64,000 nucleotides of DNA. Origin: Portulaca oleracea (Eukaryota > Streptophyta > Magnoliopsida > Caryophyllales > Portulacaceae). The translations under genes and the position numbers were made by a program. Under the pieces are notes generated by a model. It had not been told where the DNA came from. It ran no database searches and saw nothing but the letters and a program-made list of their open reading frames with translations. The DNA lies in assembly GCA_029582165.1 (NCBI GenBank), contig CM055870.1:19632832-19696831 (forward strand), written 5' to 3'. Below, piece by piece: positions 41,576 to 52,325 of the stretch (positions are counted from its first letter, which is position 1; the number at the start of each line of letters is the position of its first letter).

Positions 41576-42169
41576 TAAATATTATATATGGTAATTTATA
41601 TGTAAAAGGCCAAAAGTCATACACAAAATGCTACTCACAAAATAACTTTTTAGGAGCAAAAAACTACTCCAAATTGCCACCTCACCAAACACCTACAAAT
41701 AGAGTATTGACTTGTTTAAAAGCTAGCCAAGACCCCCCAAAAATCCATTTTACACCAAAAAACTACCAGATAAGTTATCTCCCAAAATGGGTGAAAAGTA
41801 AGGTGAAATAAGTCAGTAATTGAAAAGAAATATATTTTAATGTGAGAAAGGTAGGATAAAGTGTATAAGGATGAGAAAGATGGGATAAATTTTATTTTAT
41901 CCCACACAAGTAAAGAATATGATCTATATATTTGAAAATTTATATTTCTAGATGATGTAATTGATAGGACCTACTTTTCCAAACATTATTTCACATTTCT
42001 CACCTACTCTCTATCTCACCTCATAAATAACACCGTCTTTATGTTTAATTTAAGAAAAAAAAATTTAAAAAAAAAATTAATTCATACTATGAGGTTATTG
42101 GAAAAAAAAAATTAATCCAAACTTACAACTTTGTTATGGATGAACTGAACTTTAACATCTATTATTTTT
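41576..42169. other. Spacer, nothing recognised
   Basis: AT-rich segment between two MITEs. No supported features. Confidence 0.5.
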
Positions 42170-42534
42170 AATCAAAAAAATTACTCGGAGGTACCTCAAT
42201 ATTTGGAGAAATTATTTTTCGGTACCCCAACTTTTCAAAACTCATTTTAATCTAAGGTACCCATAATTTTTGGGTTAATTGTTATTTGGTGTTTTTCCGT
42301 CCATAAATTTTATTAATTAGTGACTGAAATACCCTTATTCTTCTTCTTCAAGGGTATTTCTTCAAGAACGGAAGAACAAGGGTATTTCGGTCACTTAATA
42401 AAATTGATGACCGGAAAAGCACCTAATAATTACTAACCCAAAAATTAAGAGTACCTCAAATATTGAAAAGTTGGGATACCGAAAAATAGTTTCGATCTCC
42501 AAATATTGGGGTACCTTCGAGCAATTTTTTGATT
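42170..42534. mobile_element. Long-TIR MITE, 365 bp
   Basis: Ends AATCAAAAAAATTACTCGG and, inverted, AATCAAAAAATTGCTCGA. Inner arms GGTACC and GGGTATTTC continue the inverted repeat nearly to the centre (CTTCTTCTTCAAG). No clean target duplication. It ends five bases from the next Tourist MITE. Confidence 0.7.
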
Positions 42535-42538
42535 TTTA

Positions 42539-42826
42539 CGTCTTGTTCTTTTATGCGGTTGGTATGGTATAGAAATGGTGTTGTATGGTTAAATTTTGGA
42601 AAGTGTGGTTAGGTGTGAAATGGTATGGTAAAATTTGTGGAAAATATGATTGATATGGTTGATGATGAGAGGGATTGTGAAAAAATAGATGAGAAAAGTG
42701 ATGGGAAAAGTGACGAGAAAGAAAAATAACCATATATATTGGTAATGATTGTGGTAAAGTGTGGAAGAATATTGAGTAACATGGTGAGGTGTGGTATCGC
42801 ATTGTACCGTACAAAAGAACAGGACC
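42539..42826. mobile_element. Tourist-like MITE copy 5 (288 bp), TTA TSD
   Basis: Flanked by TTA at 42536-42538 and 42827-42829. Left end CGTCTTGTTCTTTTATGCGG, right end inverted GGTCCTGTTCTTTTGTACGG. The interior has GAGAAAAGTGATGGG-type purine-rich sequence as in other copies. Confidence 0.88.
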
Positions 42827-42829
42827 TTA

Positions 42830-43615
42830 ACATCCACTACCGTGTTAAACTAGTCCGAAAAGTAACATGGTGGTGGCGATATTATACATGAAACTTTTTG
42901 CAGCTCAAAATAAAATATAAAAAAGTGTGTCTCACGTGTAAAATTGTCACAACCACGTCACTTGTCGAACAAGTTTAACAATGTGGCCGATGAATATTAA
43001 AAATAATAGAAATTAAAATTCAATTCATCGATCCATAACAAAGTTGTAAGTTTGGATTATTTTTTTCCAATATCTCCAAAATATATATTATTTTTTTCCA
43101 ATTTCCCTAAAAAAATGACTTCTTTAGGTTAACACTTAACACACATAATAATTTATAAAATAAATTTAAATTCATGGTAAAAGATACTTTGATAAAAATA
43201 TGCTCCTAATTTTTAATCTTTTTAAAATATGGTAATAGAAAATAATAAATCAATTAAATAATAAAGCTATAAATTTGAAACCAAAATCAAAATATATGTA
43301 TACGAAAATGATAAATATCTTGGGGCAAGACACATTTAAAGTGTCTTGCATTTGTATAAAACCTATATATTTGTAAGTTAAATGGAAAACAATTTACACG
43401 ATTGACTTCTATAACTATAATAATACATATAAACGGTATATAAAATCACACTTTTGTCTATATTTTTTAAAAAAAATTACAAAAAAATGTCTAAAATATG
43501 TCTAGCGAATGGGGTTCATTTGTTAGTGTGTGAATTTTAATTGTTGGCATAACCAACACATTCCAAAATTCTTTTAATGGATAATTAACAGTAACAGTCA
43601 AACACAATTGAGATT
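42830..43615. other. Spacer, nothing recognised
   Basis: Very AT-rich; no frames, RNA genes or termini recognised. Confidence 0.5.
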
Positions 43616-43818
43616 AAGGCACTGTCAAAGTCATGGATAAATTCGAATTTTGCCAGGTTTTACCTAAATTTATCAAAGTAAAAAAAATTAATTTTGATAT
43701 ATTAGAATAAATTTGCCAAAGATTACCAAAATTTGCCAAAGATTACCAAAATTTGCCAAAAATTACCAAAAATTAACTTTTATCCGACTGCTTTTTACCA
43801 ATGAATTGTATACACCTT
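43616..43818. repeat. TTTGCCAAA/ATTACC repeat element, copy 1
   Basis: Shares with 46502-46732 an ordered set of phrases: CTGTCAAA, GGATAAATTCGAATTT, AATTTTGATA, TAGAATAAATTTG, then ACTGCTTTTTACC. It contains a 20-bp tandem unit (TTTGCCAAAGATTACCAAAA, about 2.5 copies from 43712). Probably a non-autonomous repeat of unknown class. Confidence 0.65.
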
Positions 43819-43915
43819 AAAAATGATAAAAACTATTAATTTCATAAAAAAAAAAGACACTTAATAATATTTTGTCACCGAACATATATCATCACTCGTA
43901 TGCATATGGAAGGCG

Positions 43916-44197
43916 TAGCGTTGGCAAAAATTCAGGTCGGACAAATTTGGACAATGTCAAAATTCGGACGAGGATTTCATGTCCGGACCTGGTTTTATTT
44001 CGGGTCGAACCGGATCAGACAATTCGGACGAATCAAAAATCGGGTTCGGACAATAGAAAAAAGAGAAATTTTATGTCCGAATATTCGATCAATTCGGTCA
44101 ACATCAAAATTCGGATGAAAAATCTATGTCTAAACCCGATTTTTTCCGAATTGGACAGTTTAAATAATTCAGATCGGACGAAATTTTGTCGGCGCTA
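43916..44197. mobile_element. hAT MITE, 282 bp, perfect 8-bp TSD
   Basis: Flanked by GGAAGGCG at 43908-43915 and 44198-44205. Ends TAGCGTTGGCAAAAATTC and, inverted, TAGCGCCGACAAAATTTC. The interior is rich in TTCGGAC phrases. Perfect 8-bp duplication and TAG-type ends are hallmarks of hAT. No ORF of transposase type. Confidence 0.92.
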
Positions 44198-44205
44198 GGA
44201 AGGCG

Positions 44206-46501
44206 GAATATGAGAGTCGACTAGTGAGTAGTGAGTAGCGTCCAACTAGACGAGACGACCCCACAACAATAGAGGGAAGACTTATTAGAGGAAGGTAATG
44301 AAGGTAGATAGAGTGGATAGCCAAAAATGGAGTCAGAAGGTGAAAGCGTTCCCTATAGGAAAAGACATACAGAGCCTTTGCTCTTCCTTTTTGGCTGGGC
44401 CTGCCTATATTTATTACTTTTCTCAGCCCTTCGTAAAGGACACAATTTGGAAGCCCCACTATCTGCCAACAATAAATATATTATCAACAAAAGATGAGAC
44501 ATCAACCTTGATATTTGTTTTGTCCTACCCCTTCCCTTCCCTTCCCTTCCCTTCCCTTCACCATTCCCAGCTTAAACTCTCCAACGACAACTTGTTTGTA
44601 CTTTGTGCCAGTTATGGCTTCAAATTTCCTAGCTAAATAACAATAACAAATGTCATTTACTCATGTTGGGGGACAAACTTGCCAATTATTTTGACCTTCA
44701 CCCCTCAGATGATGTTAATGTATCATACAGTTTCCTCATCTCAATTGGTCCAACTTAAAATCATAACCTCTATCGAAGTTTTGGGTAAAATAATAATTTT
44801 GTTGACAATTATGGATTCACCATTGTTGTCAATTCATCCTCTTAATTAATTAATCATTAGTTTATTTCATCAATAATTATGTGCTTTAGCACATAAGAAA
44901 ACTGATTTCCACGCACAAGTTAAGCATGCTTTGAGTTACAAGGCCTACTAAATTCACAAATAAATGAAAAGTTAAATTTTGGTAATTTTTAATGTATAAA
45001 AAATAAGTTTTGGTATGTTTTGGAAAAAGTTATACGTAGAATAAGATAGTAACTTTTTAAGGAGGAAATAAGTATTGATAAAAGTATAAATTTTAATAAG
45101 TTTTAGTAACTTTTGATGAATAATATCGCGTCTTGTTTACCTTTGAATTTTATAGGCCCTAAGTGTGCCATAAAATTGCTTTCAACACACAAGTTAATTA
45201 TAACAACGTACCCTAGTATAGTCCCAGTAATAGAGGTCTGAAGGAGTACTCCAGATGAAGGCAATCTTCCGCCATACACAAGGTAGTTAAGTTAAAGTTT
45301 GAGACTAACCGGATAAACACAGACACATATGCATGTACACAAGGACAATACAAAGAGCACAAAGCTAAGTCAAAACAATGCATCCCACCAGCAACCCCAT
45401 ACCCTCTCACTTGACTACTGTAATCCTAACCCACTAATTGTCCCTCTCAAATGTCATTCCATCCACTAAACTTATATGCTTCAAATCGACTCTAATCACC
45501 TCATTTGTAGACTTAATTTTTGGATCTCCCTCGCTCACAACATAGTGGCGGAAACGTAATCTTTTCACATCATCATACAAGTTGATGTCATTAACAATAA
45601 ATGCAATTGAGGAATACTATTTTATTTCATAATTTTTTTTTGTGAGGTTTAAATTTAAAAGAAAAAATCAAAGATCTAATGAGCATCTAAAGATCAATCA
45701 AAATCTTCACCAATACAAAGGAAGACAGTAAAAATTAAATGACCGCTAAATTCTAACAAAATACTAGTAGGTTCACTAGGTTGTAATTATTATTTTTATT
45801 TTTAAATACATTTATTAAATAGAAATAAAGATTTATATAAAATAGGATCTTCAATGTTTCTTTAACAATATATGTAAGATATTAGGATTAAGGCAATATT
45901 AAATAACTGCACAAATAATAATAAGGTTAAAATAGAAAAATAAAGTGACACAGTGTTTTAACATGGAACAACTAAAAACCATATGAAAACTCCACTAAAT
46001 TGATGCTTTGATAGAAGATTACGTACAATGCATTTAATCAGAGTCTATTGATCTCCATCAATCTCTCGAGGTCTCTCACAATGAGTTACAAACAGAAGAC
46101 CTAAGACTCACGGTTAGTCACGCCTCTCATAGCTCCAACAGAGACATGAAGATTTACAGGTACACCATCTCGTGATATATCATTGAATAAATCAACTCAT
46201 TCATATGATACAACCTTGCACTCTATTTAAAATAAAAGCTATGAGAATAGATTCAGGGTTAATGAATCTTCCTTCGACGGCACCACCACTATACGTTGTC
46301 GAACAAAATTTGAGATCAAACCAAATTAGAAAATATCAAACAGACATGTCAAATAAAATTCTCCTCAATCGCCTTGATCCATGTTACCCTTGACATGCAT
46401 GGGCGTATTTGTGTGGAGGGTAAGGTGGGCACCTTAAAATACCACCCCCCTCCCCCCCCCCCCCCCCAAAAAAAACAAAAAAGTAAAGAATTAGTAATTT
46501 A
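44206..46501. other. Spacer with simple repeats
   Basis: Holds a (TTCCC)n run at about 44527-44559, a degenerate relative of the 43616 repeat at about 44945-45170 (reverse orientation, TTTTGGTAATTTTTAATG), and a C-then-A homopolymer at 46442-46477. No supported gene. Confidence 0.5.
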
Positions 46502-46732
46502 GGGTCTGTCAAATTCATGAGTAAATCGAATTTACCTGTTTGTACCTAAATTTAATAAAATTTACCAAAACTTACAAAAAATTACTAAAGTTAAACAACA
46601 AAAAAATAATTTTGATACAATAGAATAAATTTGACAAAAGTTATCCAAATTTACCAAAAATTACCAAAACTTACCAAAATTTCACTTTTACCCAACTGCT
46701 TTTTACCCGTAGATTTTACACTCCCTTAGTAT
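46502..46732. repeat. TTTACCAAA/ATTACC repeat element, copy 2
   Basis: Homologous to 43616-43818 with the same phrase order and orientation. Terminal sequence GGGTCTGTCAAATTCATGAG on the left and ACTGCTTTTTACCCG on the right. Confidence 0.65.
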
Positions 46733-46947
46733 TTAAATTGTGGATTATATATTTGTCAAACGAGGGTGAGAATATATTGGCCACCCTAAATTCAAGCATC
46801 TAAACCACTACTATTGACACAGCCCGTGTTACCAGTGATATGTCTCATGTCACTCGCCTCCTTCATTGTCCAACTCTCTAACCCCCTGCATGTCGCGTGT
46901 TGGCCAAAAATTTGTCTATGTTGCCCTTAATCATGTTCAAACAAGTA

Positions 46948-48942
46948 GGCACCCATGGTAGTCATAAAATACCAAATCCATAAGGGTGTGCAAGTTTCAA
47001 AACTCATACTCAAGCCCGACCTTTTCCCTTCCCGGCACCTAGACCATTTTCGGTTGTCGTCCCTAGTCGCCGGAGGGTTCATCGACCTCCCGGGAGATCG
47101 TTGCTCTGGTTATCGGGCCGCGCAACTGTCTCTTCTCCCCTCCTCGGTCTTTCGCTGCCCTGTAAACCCTAGCTTTCGCCTCTTCTGACCCCGACTGCTG
47201 CCTTGGCCGCCGTCCCTGGTCGTCGAGCGTCGTTGCTTCCTGGTCGTCGGGCTGCCTTTGGTCGTTAATTTCTTGGTCGCCGGAGGTTCTTCGGTCCTTT
47301 GGGTGGTCTTATGGTGCTGCCGTGCGTGAAGGTTGTCGTTTCGGTATAAGCTTTTGGAGCAATTGCTCAATTCTCAGGTGCATTCTTGATACTTTTTTTC
47401 CTGGTAGTTTTTGGGGCAATTGCTCTATCTCAGGTGCATTCTTGCTACTGTTTTAACATTGAGTATAAGTTGTTAGGTGTGGATTGTGTTGTTGTTTTGC
47501 GGGTTTCTCTACCTTTTGTTTTGGTTATGGCTTTAAGCAGTAAATTTCTTGATATGTTTAAGGCGTTGAAATCTGAACTTGAATGTCTTGTTTCCTCCAT
47601 TTCTTTGGAAAATTTTTCGTCAAAAGTTTTGTGTCAGGCTTACTTGAATAGAGCTTGTGAAATAATTGTTGTGTTGAAAGAGTTTGGGGAGGTTCGTGGA
47701 GGGTTGTTGACGCCCTCCCCTGTTCAAAATCATAGGCATAGTGGTGTTGGTGATGTTGTCATTGACATACCCCTCAATGTTGACTCTGTTGTGTCTGATA
47801 TACCTTTTAAAGATAAGCATTTGTACTCCCTCTTTGTTGATAATCTACCTATCAACATGGGAAGCCCAAGGCTTAGGGGTTTATTTAGCAAGTTCGGAGG
47901 TGTCATTGATGCATACATACCCGCTAAAGTTGGAAAGAATGGTAGAGAATTTGGTTTTGTGCGGTACGCGAATAGGAATGATGGGAGTAAAGTCATTAAT
48001 GAGATGAACCTCAGAAGTGTCGATCACAGGAAGCTTTTTGTTTCTTGGACCAAATTCAATAAAAAAAAACAAGTTGTTAAACCTCCTGTTACTGGAAAAT
48101 TTAGCCAGAAGTGGATCCCTAAGAAGAATATTGGTGGTGCTCTTATTTCGAATGGTTTGCACATCTCGTCCCCTTATGTGGTTAACAATGGGTTGATGAA
48201 TTTTGGAAAAGAAGACACGGTTCTGCCCGACTCTCTTGAGGCTCCCGATTGTGACGCGTCTGTGAATGTTTCTAGCAAAATTATTACGGACCCGATTAAT
48301 TTAGCTTTGGATAACAAAAAGCATGCAAGCAGGTTATCTTATAAAGATGCTCTCTTGAGTGGTTCCAAAATCAATCGGGCATTCAATAGGGATCCGATGT
48401 CGACTCTGACAGTGACCGCACTCAGCAACCCGATTGAATCCTTCAATGGTGCGGATGAGCATGACTTACTTCCAAATCTTGAAGAATCCTTCCTTGAGGT
48501 TTCGAAGGGTAAAGGCAGGAGTAAGCGAAAACTGAAAATGTTGATGAAATCTAAGTGGCAGCTTGTCAGAGATGCAACTTGTAGAGCTGCTCGTGGACAA
48601 AAGGGTGGTCAGAAGGTTAGGATGAATATGCGTGCGAGCATGTCGAAAGATGACAATCTTAATGGTATTGAAGCTGAAATTGATCGAAGGGTTGCGATTA
48701 TTGCCAACGCTATAGGCGCGCGAGTCTTTGATGACCCAAGAAGCTGATTTCATTGATCTTGCTTCATATTTGAGATGTAATGGTTTCGTTTGGCTGTGGT
48801 GCACGCTAAAGCCCTTGCTGTATTATTTTTTAGCACTTTGGTTGTAAGCTTTTTCTTTTGGTGGTGATTGTTTGCTATTTTGATAGCGGGTATGCTGTAT
48901 TTTATGAACCTTTTAGCCATTTAGCTATCAATAATAAAAAAA
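46948..48942 (+). mobile_element. Retroposon with 15-bp TSD carrying one RRM ORF (ORF1-only LINE-like)
   Basis: ATGTTCAAACAAGTA is present at 46933-46947 and 48943-48957. The right copy follows an A-rich end (ATAATAAAAAAA). A perfect 15-bp duplication plus a 3' A tail indicates target-primed retroposition of a 1,995-bp transcript. It contains a GC-rich 5' leader, one long ORF and a 195-bp 3' UTR, and no reverse transcriptase. It could be a non-autonomous LINE derivative with only ORF1 (known plant LINEs include a group with an RRM in ORF1) or a processed copy of a host gene. Confidence 0.85.
47386..48747 (+). CDS. RRM protein of the 46.9-kb retroposon (453 codons, intact)
   Basis: The frame is open for 453 codons. 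The more plausible start is the ATG at 47527 (codon 48), because the part before it is hydrophobic and unlike the rest. A helical N-terminus is followed by one RNA-recognition motif at about residues 146-220, with RNP2 LFVDNLPI and RNP1 REFGFVRYA. A long polar region follows, then a basic stretch near 383-425 (KGRSKRKLKMLMKSKW) and a C-terminus with EAEIDRRVAIIANAIGARVF. No zinc knuckle. It likely binds RNA, as LINE ORF1 proteins do. The absence of stops or shifts contrasts with the broken LINE at 27.7-32.4 kb and suggests recent insertion. Confidence 0.8.
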   Translation: MILFFLVVFGAIALSQVHSCYCFNIEYKLLGVDCVVVLRVSLPFVLVMALSSKFLDMFKALKSELECLVSSISLENFSSKVLCQAYLNRACEIIVVLKEFGEVRGGLLTPSPVQNHRHSGVGDVVIDIPLNVDSVVSDIPFKDKHLYSLFVDNLPINMGSPRLRGLFSKFGGVIDAYIPAKVGKNGREFGFVRYANRNDGSKVINEMNLRSVDHRKLFVSWTKFNKKKQVVKPPVTGKFSQKWIPKKNIGGALISNGLHISSPYVVNNGLMNFGKEDTVLPDSLEAPDCDASVNVSSKIITDPINLALDNKKHASRLSYKDALLSGSKINRAFNRDPMSTLTVTALSNPIESFNGADEHDLLPNLEESFLEVSKGKGRSKRKLKMLMKSKWQLVRDATCRAARGQKGGQKVRMNMRASMSKDDNLNGIEAEIDRRVAIIANAIGARVFDDPRS

Positions 48943-48957
48943 ATGTTCAAACAAGTA

Positions 48958-49383
48958 CGAATTAATGGGGTTCTGCATCAAACTCTAACATAGGATGATT
49001 TTGAGTTCTTGCATAAAAAGAAATTAAGTATAGAGTAATGGGTATTTGAACTCACAAAAAGATACTTAAAAAAGATGTGCTTATTCTTTTTACCTTATCG
49101 TAGTTAATTGCTTAAGTACTTCATTGGCTTCATTTTATATGTATTTTAAATGTGGCATGGGAAAACCAATATTACAAAAATATATTGAGTAGTTAGTGAG
49201 AAAATTATTTAAAATATATTTAATTAAAAATAAAATTTGGGGTAGATTTAATGAATCTTAATGGAAAAATAATAAAAGTATAATTAATATGGTATTGGAC
49301 TTGTAATATGACATATAATAAGAAACAAGAAAAGTTAGTTAAAAAATTCGATAAAAAAAGGAAGTAATATAACCTCTAACACG
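48958..49383. other. Spacer, nothing recognised
   Basis: AT-rich sequence between the retroposon and an LTR-like element. No supported feature. Confidence 0.5.
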
Positions 49384-49827
49384 TGTCACGGTTCGCAAAT
49401 ACTAACAATTTTGGAAGAGGTTTCCACTTCCTTGATTTCTTTAGAGTACTCTTGTATTCTCTAGAATGTTCCGGAGTTCTCTCAACAATTTCACACTTGT
49501 ATAGAATCTTGTATATTTGCATAGAAAGATCTAGATGCTCGATATGGACCGTTGGATCGAATAGATCTCCAACGTCCATTGAGGAGGTGGAAGTGTGTAT
49601 ATACCCCCATGGGGTCTCATTTGTAATCATCCAACAATTGAAAGCCATACTCAAAGCATTCTCCCAAACACTCTATTGTCTCCTTTCTTTGTCTTCAAAG
49701 CTTTCTTAGTCTCTTAAAATCTAAGTTAAGCTTGTGGAAGGCTTACTAGCAAACTTCTAATATAAAATCGGGTTAAAGTTTGCTAGCGTTGCACGGGTGT
49801 TGTACAAATTAAAGTCACCCCGTGACA
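49384..49827 (+). mobile_element. Putative solo LTR, 444 bp
   Basis: It begins TGTCACGG and ends CCGTGACA, an 8-bp inverted terminus of TG...CA type. It contains a promoter-like GTGTATATACCCCC at about 49593 followed by a T/C-rich leader. No internal domain or primer site adjoins it. The flanking five bases (ACACG and CACAA) do not match, so the boundaries or origin are uncertain. Confidence 0.6.
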
Positions 49828-50439
49828 CACAACTTACCTAAATTATCTCAAGCTAACTAAACTACCATTTCTTTTAGTTTTTACCCCACATCTATTTTAT
49901 CATTCATATAAAATTCAAATAAGTTTATAGAATTTATAAAATGCGTCATTTTTTTGAATGGATTTTTATGAATTTTTTTGAAAATTTGAAAAATATATTA
50001 TTTAAAATTATAAAATTAAAAAAATAATTTGAAAATATGGAAATTATTTCATCAAGAAAAAAAAGTTTTAATTTAATAATTTTTATAATAAAAGATAAAA
50101 ATTTTAAAAAATGAAAGATTATAAATTTTAAAATTTAGAAAAATTTTTATAAAATTTTAGTTTTTTAAATATGAAATATTAAAAATTAAATTCTTAAATA
50201 ATGAAATTTAAAAAATTTAAATTTAAATAAAATTTAAAAGTGAACAAAATTAAAAAATTAAAGTTAAAAAATATTCTAATTCCATAAAAAGAAATTTATT
50301 ATAAAAATCTAAATTTTTTATTATAAAAAATGTTTCCATTATTTAATCGTTTTGTAATATCTAAATTTACACATATTAAAATATTTCTACATACATCTAC
50401 ATAATCTACACATTCCACCATTACTTACCAAAGGCTAGT
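49828..50439. other. Very AT-rich low-complexity spacer
   Basis: 49900-50340 is dominated by runs of A, T and AAATT-type words. No features. Confidence 0.7.
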
Positions 50440-50970
50440 GTTGAGGATCGTGCTCAAGAAGGAGAGAGGTCCACTCCTAGGTGATCCTTTACAAGGTTAA
50501 GGATTCCCGGGAGGACTCTAGTCAATGGGAGAACATCTTTCGAACTCAGTTCACCATCAACGGGAAAGCGTGCAGAGTCATCATCGACGATGGGAGTTGC
50601 ACACCAACTTGGCCTCTACCTATATGGTTGAGAAGCTTGAATTGTCATTCTTGACTCATCCTTAGTCATATAGCTTGCAAGGGCTAAATGATAACGGCGA
50701 ACTCAAGGTAACCCAACAAGTCTTTGTCTCTTTCTCCATTGATAGTGTTTTCTGTGATGTTGTCCTCATGCATGTTTGTCATTTGCTAGTTGGTATACCT
50801 TGGCAATTTGATCAGCATGCTATCCACGACGGCCAAAAGAACACATACACTTTCCGTTTGGGAGAAGAAAAGATCAAACTCATTCCCTTACCCACTTCTG
50901 AAATCGATGTACTAAAAACCGGGGTGGGAAGTGAGGATAGGGACCTCCAAAAGAGTGAAATACGGGATTA
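50440..50970 (+). pseudogene. Ty3/gypsy protease fragment
   Basis: The frame encodes VIIDDGSCT, a variant of the retropepsin-like VIIDGGSCTN motif of plant Ty3/gypsy elements. After an in-frame stop it continues as LQGLNDNGELKVTQQVFVSF and then HLLVGIPWQFDQ, the conserved end of that domain (usual form ILLGRPWQ-D). The protein ends in a stop at 50969. No reverse transcriptase follows; the segment runs into a polypurine tract and LTR, so the element is internally deleted. Confidence 0.8.
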
Positions 50971-50980
50971 GAGTGCTTTG

Positions 50981-50991
50981 AGCAAAGGGAA
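50981..50991 (+). other. Polypurine tract of the Ty3/gypsy remnant
   Basis: GAGCAAAGGGAA lies immediately before the LTR start TGTTCGGT, the position expected for plus-strand priming. It shows that the following LTR is the 3' LTR. Confidence 0.65.
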
Positions 50992-52325
50992 TGTTCGGTC
51001 TCGTTCCGAGCCGAATTTCTTATCTTTTATAGGGTATATTTGCTTGTTTTAACCCCTATTTATATATTAGATATAATGATTTGGTGTTTTGTAGGAAAAT
51101 AAGGAGTTAGAAAAAGTTTGGGCTTAATTGAAGGTTTTTAGGGAATCCCGAGCTATTTCCCGAGTCAAACCAAGTCAACCCGAGCCGAGAGCCAAGGCGA
51201 AACCGAAGTTGGAAATTCTATATCAAGATTGGCGCAAAACAGGGGAACGGTACAAACTCAAAGGTTTGAAATACGTGTGCCTTCACCCTTTGGGTCATAA
51301 CTCCTTCGTTACAACTCCGATTGCTCTGAAATTTTGGGAGCTTAAAGTACACACCGAGAGCTTTCCATCGATATCTTACGGGCCTAAAACGAAGTTCGGA
51401 TGAAGAAGTTATGCTCGTTTGAAGTCAGGAAAAAGCGCTCAAAACAATGGCTCGCCCGAGAGCAAGGGCAACAAAAACACCAGCGAGCGCTGGCTCGCCC
51501 GAGCTGGGGTGGCTCGCCAGCCACTCTGTCACAGCGCGCGTCGCGATTTGTTCTAGGGTTTTGGGTTGTATTTTTCCTTCTTCTATAAATACCCACTTGT
51601 ATTAATCCAAGAGGGAATCAATTAGCCTAGGTAGTTTAGGAGTAGAATTAGATTTAATAGCTTTCCTTTATTTGCTTTAATCTCTCTTAATTGTTCTTCA
51701 AGTTTTCAATTGTTCTTCATTGTTCTTCAAGCTTTCTTTGATTTCTAGCACTTGTATTCAACTTTCTCAAGCTTTCTCAATCTCTCTCAAGCTCTTTCTT
51801 GTCTTCATTGAAGTGTTTTACAAGTTCTCTCTCTCTCTCTCTCTCTCTCTCCTCTCTAATCTCCATTGTTGACTTGTTTTCCAAGCTTTATAGTGTTAGC
51901 CACAATCAACTCCATTTTTAGTGGGGAGGAGGGTCAAGGAACTCCAATTCTACTTACTAGTGAGAATTTGGGGGATTCTTGGTAATCCAAACCACAATTT
52001 CTTGTTTGTTCGGGGGAAATTCAAGTGTAGATTGAAGGTTTATTGAAGATTAATCATCAAAGGTATAATTTCTTGTCTCTAATTTCATTGTTCATTCTAG
52101 ATTTCCATTCCTTGCTTTAATTGTTTTATTTGATTTCATGTTTTTAATTGCTTTCTTTATTATTATTTTGTCTAGATTAGTTTATTGCTTCATTTACATA
52201 ATTTATTGCTTTCCGCATTGAGAAAAACCCCTTTACACAAACCGATTATCCTTAATCAAGCCTCACACCCATCCCTGTGGACCGACAACCTTAACTTATA
52301 AAACCACAAAAATTACAACCGAACA
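50992..52325 (+). mobile_element. 3' LTR of the Ty3/gypsy remnant, 1334 bp
   Basis: TGTTCGGT at the start and ACCGAACA at the end are perfect 8-bp inverted termini of TG...CA form. It contains a TATA-like TTCTATAAATACCCAC at about 51579, a (TC)n microsatellite at about 51826-51851 and the phrase CCATCCCTGTGGACCGAC near the end, similar to text seen in plant gypsy LTRs. The 5' half of the element is absent. Confidence 0.78.

Noticed and set aside
47110..47370. Minus-strand 86-codon frame in the retroposon leader
   Set aside because: It is opposite a GC-rich 5' leader with GTCGTCG repeats; no domain, and orientation conflicts with the retroposon.
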